A DNA stretch of 64,000 bases, from positions 55,179-119,178 of the forward strand of contig NZ_FOQY01000027.1 in the NCBI RefSeq assembly GCF_900113865.1, read 5' to 3'. The notes beneath the pieces are model-generated. The model was not told where the DNA came from. It made no database searches and saw nothing but the letters and a program-made list of their open reading frames with translations. The DNA comes from Streptosporangium canum. Its GTDB lineage: Bacteria > Actinomycetota > Actinomycetes > Streptosporangiales > Streptosporangiaceae. A program made the position numbers and the translations under genes. Of this stretch, positions 43,328 to 52,151 are shown piece by piece (the stretch's first letter is position 1; each line of letters begins with the position of its first letter).

Positions 43328-43549
43328 ATGTCATTCGACCGGCATCTGGCGGAAATCGCCCGGGAGTTCCCCGACTGGACGATCTGGCGGAGCGACGCGG
43401 GTCGGTGGTGGGCTACCCGCCACCACCCGCTGACCCCCGCCCAGCGTGACATCGGCTGCGCGATGACCATCGACGCGGACGAACCGGAAGGACTGCGAGA
43501 GCAGTTACACGAACAACAGGACCGTTCCGACGGAAGGGATTCCTGGTAG
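43328..43549 (+). CDS. Small hypothetical protein behind the GntR gene
   Basis: 73 residues from ATG 43328. MSFDRHLAEIAREFPDWTIWRSDAGRWW suggests a compact domain with Trp-rich core, with an acidic Gln-rich C terminus. Similar short proteins are found downstream of GntR regulators in related actinomycetes, as far as I recall; no function is known. A strong bidirectional terminator follows. Confidence 0.6.
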   Translation: MSFDRHLAEIAREFPDWTIWRSDAGRWWATRHHPLTPAQRDIGCAMTIDADEPEGLREQLHEQQDRSDGRDSW

Positions 43550-43605
43550 CCGCCCGGTGCCCGGGTCAGCGGATCTCGCGCGGCCCCGGCGCCGGGCCCC
43601 CAATC

Positions 43606-43644
43606 GCGGAAGCCCCCGACCCTATCGGGGGCGGGGGCTTCCGC
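43606..43644. terminator. Bidirectional terminator
   Basis: Perfect 12-bp stem: GCGGAAGCCCCC (43606-43617) pairs with GGGGGCTTCCGC (43633-43644), loop of 15 bases. It sits between the convergent small gene (+) and the DivIVA-like gene (-), so it can stop transcription from both sides. Confidence 0.85.
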
Positions 43645-43706
43645 TTGATGTCAGCGGCCGCGGGGCTGTGGAATGTCGCCGGCTCCACCCGCGGCGGACA
43701 CGGCCG

Positions 43707-44858
43707 TCACTTCCGTGCGGCGTACTCGTCGTTCTCCTTGGCGACCCGGCCCAGGTGCACGTCGGTGTCGTCCAAGATCTCGGTACGGCGGTCGCCGGCG
43801 AAGTGGTCGTCGCGGTCCTCGGGCTCGTCGTCCACGATCACCCGGACGGCCTCGACGTCGGACTCCACGTCGGCCTCGGCCCCGGGTCCGGGCTCGGCCC
43901 CCTGGTCGGCACTCTGGTCGGGCCCGGCGGTCGCCTCGGCCGGAGCGCCGTCCGCCGGGACGGCCACGACGGCGGTCTGGACGGGAAACTGGGGGAGCAC
44001 GGAGCCCTCGTCGACCAGGGCTCCGGCGGCGTTCTCACGGTGGATCAGGTCCCCCAGCACGGCGCCCATCTCGTTGAGACGGCGCATGACCTCGCGGTGG
44101 GTGTCGGTCAGGTAGGAGACCCGGCGGCCGGTGGTCTCGTCCAGGACCGTGGAGCGCTGCTGGGCCGCCGTCAGCATGGCGTGGGCCTCGGCGGCGGCGG
44201 AGGACACGGTGGACTCCGCCTCGGCCCGGGCGCTGCCCAGGGTGGACTCCGCCTCGGCCCGGGCGCTCTCGATCGTCCGCTCCGCCTCGGCCCGGGCCGA
44301 GGTGACCATCCGGTCGGCTTCGGCGCGGGCGCCGCGCAGGGTCTCCTCGGACTCCGTGCGCGCCGCGTTGAGGGTCTCCTCGGCGTCGCCGCCGGCCTGG
44401 GCGAGCATGTGCTCGGCGGCGGCGGTGGCCTCGGCGACCCGGCGCTCGGCCTCCTGCTGGGCGGCGTTCATTATGCCCTCGGCCCGTTCCAGGGCCGAGT
44501 TGACCAGCCGATGGGCCTCTTCGGAGGCGTCCTCGCGCAGCTTGCTGGCCTCGGCGTCGGCGACCTGCTTCTTGGAGGCCGCCTCCTCCTCACCCAGCTT
44601 CAGGATCTGGCTGAGCCGCTGGCCGAGTTCGTCGTAGTCTTGCGGGGCGTCGGAGAGTCTCCGCCGGGCCTCGGACAACTCGATGCGGCCCTGCTCGGCC
44701 TGCTCGATCGCCCGCGCGAGCCGTTCCTCCAGATCACGGATCTGGTGGCGGTTGCGGTTCATGTAGTCGTGAACCTGGCGACGGTTGTAGCCGCGCATGA
44801 CGACCTCGAACGAGTCCTCATGCATCAGATCGGGAAAGCTCTCGTGCTGATTTGTCAT
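43707..44858 (-). CDS. DivIVA-like coiled-coil protein
   Basis: 383 residues. The N-terminal DivIVA-like segment FEVVMRGYNRRQVHDYMNRN is followed by continuous coiled coil to about residue 275. Residues about 172-230 contain at least four 11-residue repeats (RAEADRMVTSA, RAEAERTIESA, RAEAESTLGSA, RAEAESTVSSA). An acidic, disordered-looking tail ends the protein. It resembles the coiled-coil cytoskeletal proteins of polar growth in actinomycetes (sometimes labelled cellulose-binding proteins). It probably assembles at curved membrane or hyphal tips. Confidence 0.85.
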   Translation of the reverse strand: MTNQHESFPDLMHEDSFEVVMRGYNRRQVHDYMNRNRHQIRDLEERLARAIEQAEQGRIELSEARRRLSDAPQDYDELGQRLSQILKLGEEEAASKKQVADAEASKLREDASEEAHRLVNSALERAEGIMNAAQQEAERRVAEATAAAEHMLAQAGGDAEETLNAARTESEETLRGARAEADRMVTSARAEAERTIESARAEAESTLGSARAEAESTVSSAAAEAHAMLTAAQQRSTVLDETTGRRVSYLTDTHREVMRRLNEMGAVLGDLIHRENAAGALVDEGSVLPQFPVQTAVVAVPADGAPAEATAGPDQSADQGAEPGPGAEADVESDVEAVRVIVDDEPEDRDDHFAGDRRTEILDDTDVHLGRVAKENDEYAARK

Positions 44859-44985
44859 AGCGCTGCCCGTGGAGGTTGTGTGGCGGGAAAGGAGACGTCA
44901 GGAGACGACTTTCCTGCTTACTGTCCAAGTCCGCAACCGGAACGCCCGACCTGCGTGCGGAAATATCGGACAAGCTCACTCACCG

Positions 44986-44991
44986 TAACAT
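44986..44991 (+). promoter_or_regulatory. -10 element of a probably leaderless transcript
   Basis: TAACAT ends 7 bp before the ATG of the carbonic anhydrase-like gene, and no ribosome site is seen. This spacing would start the transcript at or next to the ATG, typical of leaderless mRNAs in actinobacteria. Confidence 0.45.
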
Positions 44992-44998
44992 CAATCAC

Positions 44999-45556
44999 AT
45001 GGACATCAGCCCCTACATCGCCGCCCTCGACGGTGACGCGACCCCGCAGATCCACCCAGAGGCATACATCGCCCCCGGCGCGGTGGTCGTCGGCCGGGTA
45101 CGCCTCGGCCGTGCCGCGAACGTCTGGTACGGCTCGGTCCTCCGCGGCGACGACGAGGTCATCGAGGTCGGCGAGGAGTGCAACATCCAGGACCTGTGCT
45201 GCCTGCACGCCGACCCCCGCGAACCCGCCGTGCTGGAACCCCGGGTCAGCCTGGGCCACAAGGCCATGGTGCACGGCGCCCACGTGGAGACCGGCGCGCT
45301 CGTCGGCATCGGCGCGATCGTGCTCGGCGGGGCCCGGATCGGCGCGGGCTCGCTCGTCGCGGCCGGCGCCCTGGTGGGGCCGGGAAAGAGGATCCCGGCC
45401 GGGGTGCTCGTCGCGGGCGTGCCCGGAAAGATCATCCGCGAGCTCACCGACGACGACCGCGACTCCTTCGCCCGCACCCCCGGCAACTACATGGCCAAGG
45501 CGGCGCGGCATCGGGCGGCCGTCCCCGTCACGGGCGACACGGGTGCTGATCGCTGA
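44999..45556 (+). CDS. Gamma-carbonic anhydrase family hexapeptide protein
   Basis: 185 residues forming a left-handed beta helix: IHPEAYIAPGAVVVGRVRLG, ANVWYGSVLRGDDE, NIQDLCCLHAD, SLGHKAMVHGAHVETGALVGIGA. The metal His residues of the gamma-CA family fit LHAD, LGHKAMVHG. Many homologues of this YrdA/PaaY type have weak or no carbonic anhydrase activity. ATG 44999 is chosen; an upstream extension of 41 codons lacks gene-like character. Divergent from the DivIVA-like gene. Confidence 0.85.
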   Translation: MDISPYIAALDGDATPQIHPEAYIAPGAVVVGRVRLGRAANVWYGSVLRGDDEVIEVGEECNIQDLCCLHADPREPAVLEPRVSLGHKAMVHGAHVETGALVGIGAIVLGGARIGAGSLVAAGALVGPGKRIPAGVLVAGVPGKIIRELTDDDRDSFARTPGNYMAKAARHRAAVPVTGDTGADR

Positions 45557-45570
45557 CGCGCCGGGAGGGC

Positions 45571-46923
45571 ATGGGTAACATGACCGCCGTGCGGCAGTGG
45601 GACTGTTTCGACGCCATCGAGAGCGATGTGCGCGCCATGGTCGCCGACCACCGGTGGGCGGCGCTCCCGTTGCCCGCGCGCGCCCAGGCCGTCGCGCTGC
45701 GCACCCTGGCCACCCCGGACGGCGGACGCTGGCTGTTCGGCGCGCACGCCCGGTGGTACCGGCAGGATCCCGCGGACGGCCGCTGGCACCTGGCCGCGCC
45801 ACCGGCCGACCCGGGCTTCCGGGCGGCGGCGCAGGTGATCCAGGTCACCTCGATGATCTCGCCCCACCTGGTCCCGGGCGGCCCCGACTTCACCTCGGAC
45901 CGGGGGTCGGTCCAGGGGTTCGTCGGCCCGGACGTGCCCCCCGAGATCACCGAGCGGGTCCGCGAGCTGGTCATCGCCCAGCGTGGCAGGCGCAGGGAGG
46001 ACTTCCCGCTCACCGGGCCGTTCGCCGACCTCTTCGCCAGGGAGGTCGCCAGCCCGGTCGCGGCGGTCTGGGGCACGCTCATGTGGTGCGCCTACGCCCC
46101 GGCGTTCGACGGCAACGAGGTGCTGCTGTCGATGTTCGGGGAGTTCCTGGCCCGCCCGCTCCCCGGCGACGAGTGGGTCCGCTGGCTGCCCCCCGCCTCG
46201 CTGGACGATCTGGTGGCGCTGTACGGCGAGCGGGTCCGGGCGGGTCACCCCGAGGCCGGTCTCCGGCTGGTCGCGCTGATGGCCGACACCGCCGACGCGG
46301 TCCGCGGCGACCGGCGCTTCCGCCCCCGGGCCGAGGTCCTGCTGACCATGATCGAGCCGGTGCTCCGCCGTACCGGCCCCGATCCCTCCGTCGCCCACTA
46401 CGGTGACGACGCCGTACGGCAGGCATGGCTGTCGCGCTGCCCGCTCCACGTGACGCTGCCGGACTCCTCCCCTGGGGAGCATTTCCAGCACACGCTCTAC
46501 GACCTGGTCCAGGCCCTGGGGTTCCTCGTCCCGAAGGGCGCCGACCCCCGGGCGGTGGCGGCCTCGCTCCTCGCGGCCGACCTGGCGGCGTCCGCGCCCA
46601 GGGCGGCCGACACGCTCTACCCGTGGCTGGATCCGGAGCTGCGGCACATCCTCCATGTGGTGCTCACCGACCCGTCGCACCCGCTGCGGGGATGCTGGCC
46701 GCGCTCGGGCGAGCTGCACTCCGCGCTCCATCCGCCGGACCGGGCCTCGGCGGCGGCCCTGCTGGGCGCCGCCTACGCCACCGGGCTCGCGTGGTGCCGT
46801 CTGAGCGGGACCACGGTGCCGGAGCGCGGGTTCGCCACGGCCTCGGCGCTCGTGCATCGCCTGACGCACGAGCGGGACGATCCGATCCCGGGCATATCAG
46901 GGACCTTCCCCCGCCACTTCTGA
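45571..46923 (+). CDS. Hypothetical actinobacterial protein, 450 residues
   Basis: 450 residues; a start at GTG 45571 or ATG 45580 or GTG 45589 is possible. Codon use is strongly gene-like throughout. Visible segments: WRAALPLPARAQAVAL-like helices, WLFGAHARWYRQDP, VTSMISPHLVPGGPDF, PLTGPFADLFAREVASPVAAVWGTLM, and LHHVVL-type helices near the end. It is soluble and largely helical. I recognise no catalytic motif or family. It follows the carbonic anhydrase-like gene by 14 bp and may share its transcript. Confidence 0.65.
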   Translation: MGNMTAVRQWDCFDAIESDVRAMVADHRWAALPLPARAQAVALRTLATPDGGRWLFGAHARWYRQDPADGRWHLAAPPADPGFRAAAQVIQVTSMISPHLVPGGPDFTSDRGSVQGFVGPDVPPEITERVRELVIAQRGRRREDFPLTGPFADLFAREVASPVAAVWGTLMWCAYAPAFDGNEVLLSMFGEFLARPLPGDEWVRWLPPASLDDLVALYGERVRAGHPEAGLRLVALMADTADAVRGDRRFRPRAEVLLTMIEPVLRRTGPDPSVAHYGDDAVRQAWLSRCPLHVTLPDSSPGEHFQHTLYDLVQALGFLVPKGADPRAVAASLLAADLAASAPRAADTLYPWLDPELRHILHVVLTDPSHPLRGCWPRSGELHSALHPPDRASAAALLGAAYATGLAWCRLSGTTVPERGFATASALVHRLTHERDDPIPGISGTFPRHF

Positions 46924-47156
46924 CAAGCGCCAGCATACTTAAACCACAAATGGAGTTATTTTCTCCTTACTCTCCTTATATCCCTGTATCCCCTCACGCA
47001 TCGGCTGATTGCCTGAATCGTGATCTCGCAATCGGGAAATGATCCTTCTGAGGGCGTGAGCGTGCCGGAAGGAATGGTCCCGATGGGCCATGGGCACGAA
47101 AGACCGCCCGCCGTAACCTCGAAGTGGGTGTGGGCTGCGGAAGGAAGGACGACGCG

Positions 47157-47318
47157 GTGGGGCACGACGACCTGGACTCTAGGGTCCACGACCGTGTCGC
47201 GTTGGACGAGATCGCGCTCTATGCCGAGGTGCTTACCGCCGTCGCCATCAGCGAACGGCCACTCACCTTGGCGGAGCTCGACAACGCGCTCGGATTGAGT
47301 GCTTCGGCGATCTGCTGA
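47157..47318 (+). CDS. Small conserved-looking protein (53 residues)
   Basis: GTG 47157 follows GGAAGGA and opens 53 codons: VGHDDLDSRVHDRVALDEIA then LYAEVLTAVAISERPLTLAE and LDNALGLSAS. The end looks like a short helix-turn-helix or regulator-binding segment. The preceding 230 bp (46924-47156) are AT-rich and gene-free, and likely hold its promoter. Confidence 0.45.
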   Translation: MGHDDLDSRVHDRVALDEIALYAEVLTAVAISERPLTLAELDNALGLSASAIC

Positions 47319-47407
47319 AGCCGATGAGAGAACCGTCCAGACGACCTAGTCCCGGACTCCTCGACAGGGGTCCGGGACGTGGTTCGGAAAGATGGTCCGG
47401 TGACTAG

Positions 47408-47689
47408 TCACGAACGGACGAGGCGGGCGATCGCCGCCGAGGCCTCCTTGACCTTCTCCTCCGCCTCCGGGCCGCCGGTGCTGATCGCGTCGGCGACGCA
47501 GTGCCCGATGTGGTCCTCCAGCAGGCCGAGCGCCACCGCCTGGAGCGCCCGCGTGGCGGCTGACACCTGTGTCAGCACGTCGATGCAGTAGGCGTCCTCT
47601 TCGACCATCCGCTGCAGGCCCCGGATCTGTCCCTCGATCCGCCGCAGCCGGGTCAGATAGGCCTGCTTGTCTCCGCTGTACCCATGCAT
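47408..47689 (-). CDS. csoR: CsoR-type copper-sensing repressor
   Basis: 93 residues, all helical. The Cu(I) ligands fit the C-H-C set: Cys35 (EDAYCIDVL), His60 and Cys64 (LEDHIGHCV). N-terminal YLTRLRRIEGQIRGLQRMVEED is the family signature. Cu(I) binding releases DNA and derepresses efflux genes. No copper ATPase or chaperone is adjacent, so its targets are elsewhere. Confidence 0.85.
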   Translation of the reverse strand: MHGYSGDKQAYLTRLRRIEGQIRGLQRMVEEDAYCIDVLTQVSAATRALQAVALGLLEDHIGHCVADAISTGGPEAEEKVKEASAAIARLVRS

Positions 47690-47713
47690 GCCCCAACGGT
47701 ACCCGGGCCGGGC

Positions 47714-48784
47714 TCAGCGGGAGGTAGCCGCGATCAGTTTCTCCCACTGCTCGGCCACCGAAGGCGCCGAATAGGCGGCCGCGGCCCCCAGCGCGCCGGC
47801 CGCGAGCTCCCGGCGCCGGCGCTCGTCGTCGATGAGCGCGAGCAGCGCCGAGGCGTACGCCTCGATCTCGTCCCCGCCCTCGGGGACCAGGACCCCGCTG
47901 CGGCCGTCGGTCACGAACTCGCCCGGCCCCCTCGGGCCGTCGAAGCCGATCACCGGCACCCCGCTGGCCATCGCCTCGATCACGGTCATCCCGAGCACCT
48001 CGGTCCGGGAGGTCGTCGCCACGATCGACGCCTTGGCGAACTCGCCGGCCAGGTCGGAGGTCGTGCCCATGAAGTAGACGTGGTTGTGCAGGTTCAGGTC
48101 CTGGACCAGGTCGCGCAGGCGCCTGTCCTCCGGGCCGCCGCCGTACAGGCGCAGCCGCCAGTCGGGACGCCGGCCGGCGATGGTGGCGAACGCGCGGATC
48201 AGCCGGTCGTAGGACTTCGCCGGCACCAACCGCCCGCCCGCGGCGACGATGCGGTTGTCCATCCGCGAGCGCGGCCAGGGACCGGGGGGGAGCGCGTCCG
48301 GGATCATCCGGACCTCGATGCCGGCCGCCAGCAGGGTGTCCCACTCCTGACGGCTCTTCTCGGTGGCCGTGGCGACCGCGTCCAGGCGGGGGTAGAACCT
48401 CTTGATCGGTCCGGGCACCGGCGGCCGGCCCCACTCCCGGGCGATCCGCACGACGTCGCGGGGCGCGTGCCGGGCCACCTGGATGCTCAGCCCCGGCCTG
48501 GTGCTGATGATCACATCGGCCTTGAGCGCGCGCAGCCGCCGCCACAGCGCGACCTCGGCGCGCATCTGCCCCTGCGGCAGCAGGTGCCGCACACCGGGCT
48601 GGGCGTCGACCAGCCAGGACAGCGTCACCCCCGGCTCCACCGGGAAGAACGGCCTCTCCCTGTGGCGCCGGACGCTGATGATCTCGACCTGGTGGCGTTC
48701 GGCCAGCTCCCCCGCGAGGTTGACGACCGACCGGACATCACCCCGCATGCCGTCGACGGAGGGGAGGAGCAGGCAGATCCTCAC
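47714..48784 (-). CDS. Glycosyltransferase family 4 (GT-B)
   Basis: 356 residues. N domain: LLLPSVDGMRGDVRSVVNLAGELAERH; C domain: AAGGRLVPAKSYDRLIRAF and LRLYGGGPEDRRLRDLVQDL, then EVLGMTVIEAMASGVPVIGF with the E-x7-E donor-binding pattern. The donor is probably a nucleotide sugar; acceptor unknown. GTG at 48784 overlaps the stop of the upstream gene (GTGA), so the two act together, perhaps in wall-glycan or teichoic acid synthesis. Confidence 0.88.
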   Translation of the reverse strand: MRICLLLPSVDGMRGDVRSVVNLAGELAERHQVEIISVRRHRERPFFPVEPGVTLSWLVDAQPGVRHLLPQGQMRAEVALWRRLRALKADVIISTRPGLSIQVARHAPRDVVRIAREWGRPPVPGPIKRFYPRLDAVATATEKSRQEWDTLLAAGIEVRMIPDALPPGPWPRSRMDNRIVAAGGRLVPAKSYDRLIRAFATIAGRRPDWRLRLYGGGPEDRRLRDLVQDLNLHNHVYFMGTTSDLAGEFAKASIVATTSRTEVLGMTVIEAMASGVPVIGFDGPRGPGEFVTDGRSGVLVPEGGDEIEAYASALLALIDDERRRRELAAGALGAAAAYSAPSVAEQWEKLIAATSR

Positions 48785-49575
48785 CCGCCGACCTCGATCC
48801 TGAGCTCGTCGTCCGCTGTGTAGCGGGGCCGGATCGGCACTCCGTCGATCTCCTCGGCCGGGTAGTGCAGGCGGCGGTGCTTGCCGTCGACGTCGTCCAG
48901 CCGGGAACCCAGGCGGAGCGGCGCGGCCAGGCCGTCCACCTCCAGGGAGGGTTCCCAGGTGCCGGACTGCTCGGGCGCGGCGGCCAGCACGTCGCACAGG
49001 GAGAGCGCGGCGTGGAAGCGGACCCCCTGGACCGTCGCGACGGCGGTCAGCTCGGCGTCGGGGTGGTTACGGCGGAGCGCGAGGCGCGCCTCGTGCCGGG
49101 ACTCGTCGTCGTCGAGGCCGGTGAAGGCCAGCAGCCCGGTGACCTCGAAACGGCCCTCCCGGAACCAGACCGCGCGGACCTCCGCGGCGGGCTCGGCCTC
49201 GTCGACCTTCAGGGCCAGGAAGCCGTTGCGCGTCCGGTAGGCCCGGTAGGCCAGGGCCCGGCGGCTCAGCGCGTAGGCGTCGAGATGGTCGAGGGAGAAG
49301 CCGGGATCGACGCTCCGCAGCCGGGTGCGCGTCCCCTCCTGCCGCAGGTGGACGTCCCAGCGGCCGGGGGTGAGGGCCAGCGGCGCCAGCGAGACCGCGA
49401 GCGTCGCGTCGCGCGCCTCCGTTCCGGAGGCGCCCAGCGCCACCGTGCGCTCGACGGCGGTGACCCGGTGACGCAGGACCAGTTCGGCGCCGCCCGCGAG
49501 CGGCCCGCGGAGGGACAGGCGGAGCGAGAGGACGTCGGCCAGAGTGACCTCGGCATCCGTGACGACGACACGCAT
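48781..49575 (-). CDS. Unknown beta-rich protein coupled to the glycosyltransferase
   Basis: 264 residues from ATG 49575, preceded by GGGGAGGGAG. Mostly strand-like with alternating hydrophobics (LSLRLSLRGPLAGGAELVLRHR, GRWDVHLRQEGTRTRLRSVD). Such domains occur with teichoic acid-type glycerol phosphotransferases and glycosyltransferases in actinomycetes, so a carbohydrate role is likely. No catalytic motif seen. Confidence 0.6.
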   Translation of the reverse strand: MRVVVTDAEVTLADVLSLRLSLRGPLAGGAELVLRHRVTAVERTVALGASGTEARDATLAVSLAPLALTPGRWDVHLRQEGTRTRLRSVDPGFSLDHLDAYALSRRALAYRAYRTRNGFLALKVDEAEPAAEVRAVWFREGRFEVTGLLAFTGLDDDESRHEARLALRRNHPDAELTAVATVQGVRFHAALSLCDVLAAAPEQSGTWEPSLEVDGLAAPLRLGSRLDDVDGKHRRLHYPAEEIDGVPIRPRYTADDELRIEVGG

Positions 49576-49730
49576 CGTCAGCTCCCTCCCCGTCAATGAG
49601 CTACGCGACGTTGAGGTTACCGTGATTTTTCCGTAATCGACAGGAAGAGTTTCAGACCTAGCGTCCTTTTCTCAACATCTTTACCGATTGTCAGGCACGG
49701 TCCGCGAAGCGGGCCGTGCCTGACCGGGAT

Positions 49731-51893
49731 TCAGGACGCCTTGACGGGCTGTCCCTTGATGGACTTGATCAGAAGCTGGGAGACGTCCACGACCTCCAGC
49801 GTCTCCTTCGCCTCGCCCGCGTTCTTCTTCTCGTTGATCGAGTCGCCCAGCATGACCAGGCAGAACGGGCAGGCGGTGGAGATGGTGTCGGGGTCGGTGG
49901 TCAGCGCCTCGTCCACGCGCTCGGTGTTGATGCGCTTGCCGAGCCGCTCCTCCATCCACATCCGCGCGCCGCCGGCGCCGCAGCAGAAGCCGCGCTCCTT
50001 GTGGCGGTGCATCTCCTGGGTCTGCACGCCCGGGACCTTGGCCATGATGTCGCGGGGCTGGGAGTACACCTTGTTGTGACGGCCGAGGAAGCACGGGTCG
50101 TGGTAGGTGATCTTCTCCTCGATCGGCGTGACCGGGACCAGCTTGCCCTCATCCACCAGCTTGGCCAGGAGCTGGGTGTGATGGACGACCTCGTAGGTCC
50201 CGCCGAGCTGCGGATACTCGTTGGCGAGGGTGTTGAAGCAGTGCGGGCAGGTGGCGACGATCTTCTTGACCCCGGCCTCGTTCAGCGTCTCGATGTTCTG
50301 CTTGGCCAGCATGTCGAAGAGGAACTCCATGCCCAGGCGGCGGGCCGGGTCGCCGGTGCAGGCCTCCATCGGGCCGAGCACCGCGAACTTCACCCCCGCC
50401 ACGTGCAGCAGCTCCGCGACCGCCTTGGTGGTCTTCTTGGCCCGGTCCTCCAGGGCTCCGGCACAGCCGACCCAGAACAGGTATTCGGTGTCCTCGGGCA
50501 TCTTCTCGTCGATGAGCTGGACCTCGATCGGGTCGACCTCGCGGCCGGCGAGCTCCTCGATCCAGTCGGCCCGCTTCATCTCGGACATCCCCCACGGGTT
50601 GCCCTTGTTCTCCAGGTTCTTGACCATGACGCCGGCCTCGGACGGGAAGTTCGACTCCACCATCACCTGGTAGCGGCGCATGTCGAGGATGTGGTCGATG
50701 TGCTCGATGTCCACCGGGCACTGCTCGACGCAGGCGCCGCAGTTGGTGCAGGACCACAGCACGTCCGGGTGGATGACGCCGTCCTCGCCGACCAGGGGCT
50801 TGTCCAGCAGGGCCAGCACGTCCTCGTGCAGGTCGGCGCGCTGGTCCTGGGTGGCCGTCAGGTACGGGGCGACCTTGAAGGCGTGGTCGCGCTGGTCGAG
50901 GATGAGCATCTTCGGCGACAGCGGCTTGTCGGTGTTCCAGGCCGGGCACTGCGACTGGCAGCGACCGCACTCGGTGCAGGTGTAGAAGTCGAGGAAGCCC
51001 TTCCAGGTGGTGTCCTCGATCTTGCCGCGCCCCAGCCTGTCGCCGTCGAGGTCCTCGTCCTCGAAGTCGACGACCTTGCCGTCGATCCGCATCGGCTGGG
51101 CCGGGCCGTTGCCGTCCGGGCGGCGGGAGAACATCACGTTCAGCGGCGCGGTGAAGATGTGCAGGTGCTTGGAGTTCACCACGATGACCAGGAACACCAG
51201 CATGACGCCGATGTGCAGGAGCAGCCCGACGTGTTCCAGTGCCTCGTTGGCGGAGGCGCCCATCGGCCGCAGCAGGGCGGCGGTGGCCTCGGAGGCGAAC
51301 GCCCCCGAGGCGTAGGGAAGGTTGCCGGTGTTGAACGCCGCGCCGCGGAACAGGAACATCGTCCAGATCACATTGAAGATCATGAAGAGGACGAGCCAGG
51401 CGCCGCCGAGATGCGAGCCGGAGAAGCGGGACCTGCGGCCGAGCTTCTTGGGCGAGTTCTTGATCCTGATGACCGCGAAGGCGATCAGGCCGATCAGGGC
51501 CGCGACCGCGATGAAGTCCTGCAGGAAGCCCAGGACGGCCCAGGTCCCGATGAGCGGGATGTGGAAGTCGGGCGTACCGGTGATCGCGCCCTGGATCAGC
51601 GAGCCGTAGGCCTCCAGGTAGACGGTCGCCAGGATGAAGAACGCCCACATGACGAAGAAGTGCGCGGTGCCCGAGGCCGTCCACTTGAGCAGCTTCTTCT
51701 GCCCGAAGACCTCGACGAGCTGGGCCTTGATCTCGTCGCCCACGTTGTTCTTGGCGTATTCGATCCGCTCGGGCGCGGGCGGCCCGACGGTGGCGAGCTG
51801 GTAGAGGAACAGCACACGGCGCGCGGCAAGCGCGACCGCGACGGCTGTCATGACCAGCCCGATGATCGCTACCCAGAGCACGGGTCCTCCCAC
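49731..51893 (-). CDS. etfD: EtfD-like membrane iron-sulfur oxidoreductase
   Basis: 720 residues. The N-terminal third has five to six hydrophobic helices (about 5-25, 75-97, 110-140, 165-185, 220-245), probably a heme b/quinone-site domain. Two 4Fe-4S motifs follow: CTECGRCQSQCP near residue 303 and CTNCGACVEQCP near 379. Two CCG domains close the protein (HDPCFLGRHN near 595, FCCGAGGARMW near 635). This is the architecture of mycobacterial EtfD, which moves electrons from electron-transfer flavoprotein to menaquinone in fatty acid oxidation. ETF genes are not in the window. Confidence 0.85.
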   Translation of the reverse strand: MGGPVLWVAIIGLVMTAVAVALAARRVLFLYQLATVGPPAPERIEYAKNNVGDEIKAQLVEVFGQKKLLKWTASGTAHFFVMWAFFILATVYLEAYGSLIQGAITGTPDFHIPLIGTWAVLGFLQDFIAVAALIGLIAFAVIRIKNSPKKLGRRSRFSGSHLGGAWLVLFMIFNVIWTMFLFRGAAFNTGNLPYASGAFASEATAALLRPMGASANEALEHVGLLLHIGVMLVFLVIVVNSKHLHIFTAPLNVMFSRRPDGNGPAQPMRIDGKVVDFEDEDLDGDRLGRGKIEDTTWKGFLDFYTCTECGRCQSQCPAWNTDKPLSPKMLILDQRDHAFKVAPYLTATQDQRADLHEDVLALLDKPLVGEDGVIHPDVLWSCTNCGACVEQCPVDIEHIDHILDMRRYQVMVESNFPSEAGVMVKNLENKGNPWGMSEMKRADWIEELAGREVDPIEVQLIDEKMPEDTEYLFWVGCAGALEDRAKKTTKAVAELLHVAGVKFAVLGPMEACTGDPARRLGMEFLFDMLAKQNIETLNEAGVKKIVATCPHCFNTLANEYPQLGGTYEVVHHTQLLAKLVDEGKLVPVTPIEEKITYHDPCFLGRHNKVYSQPRDIMAKVPGVQTQEMHRHKERGFCCGAGGARMWMEERLGKRINTERVDEALTTDPDTISTACPFCLVMLGDSINEKKNAGEAKETLEVVDVSQLLIKSIKGQPVKAS

Positions 51894-52151
51894 AGACGGC
51901 GTTGGCTGCCAGCGTACGACCGCCGGTCATCCACGGTGACGACGGGTCGCCACGAATCCTACCGATGGGTAACATGTTCTCCGGCCGCGACCCGTGGTGA
52001 ACGTGGTCACCATATGGTCACTTCGATGCCCAGAACAATGCTCTGCACACATGTCGCCGCCGGGTTCCGCCCGCCGACGCCCGCCGATGCCCACCGGGTT
52101 CCGCCCGCGTTCAGCCCGCCGACATCTCCCGCGTTCAGCCCGCCGGCGCCG

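Noticed and set aside
47020..47298. 92-codon plus-strand frame overlapping the 53-codon gene
   Set aside because: It is Trp/Ser/Thr-biased and lies mostly in the AT-rich gap; the shorter frame has the ribosome site.
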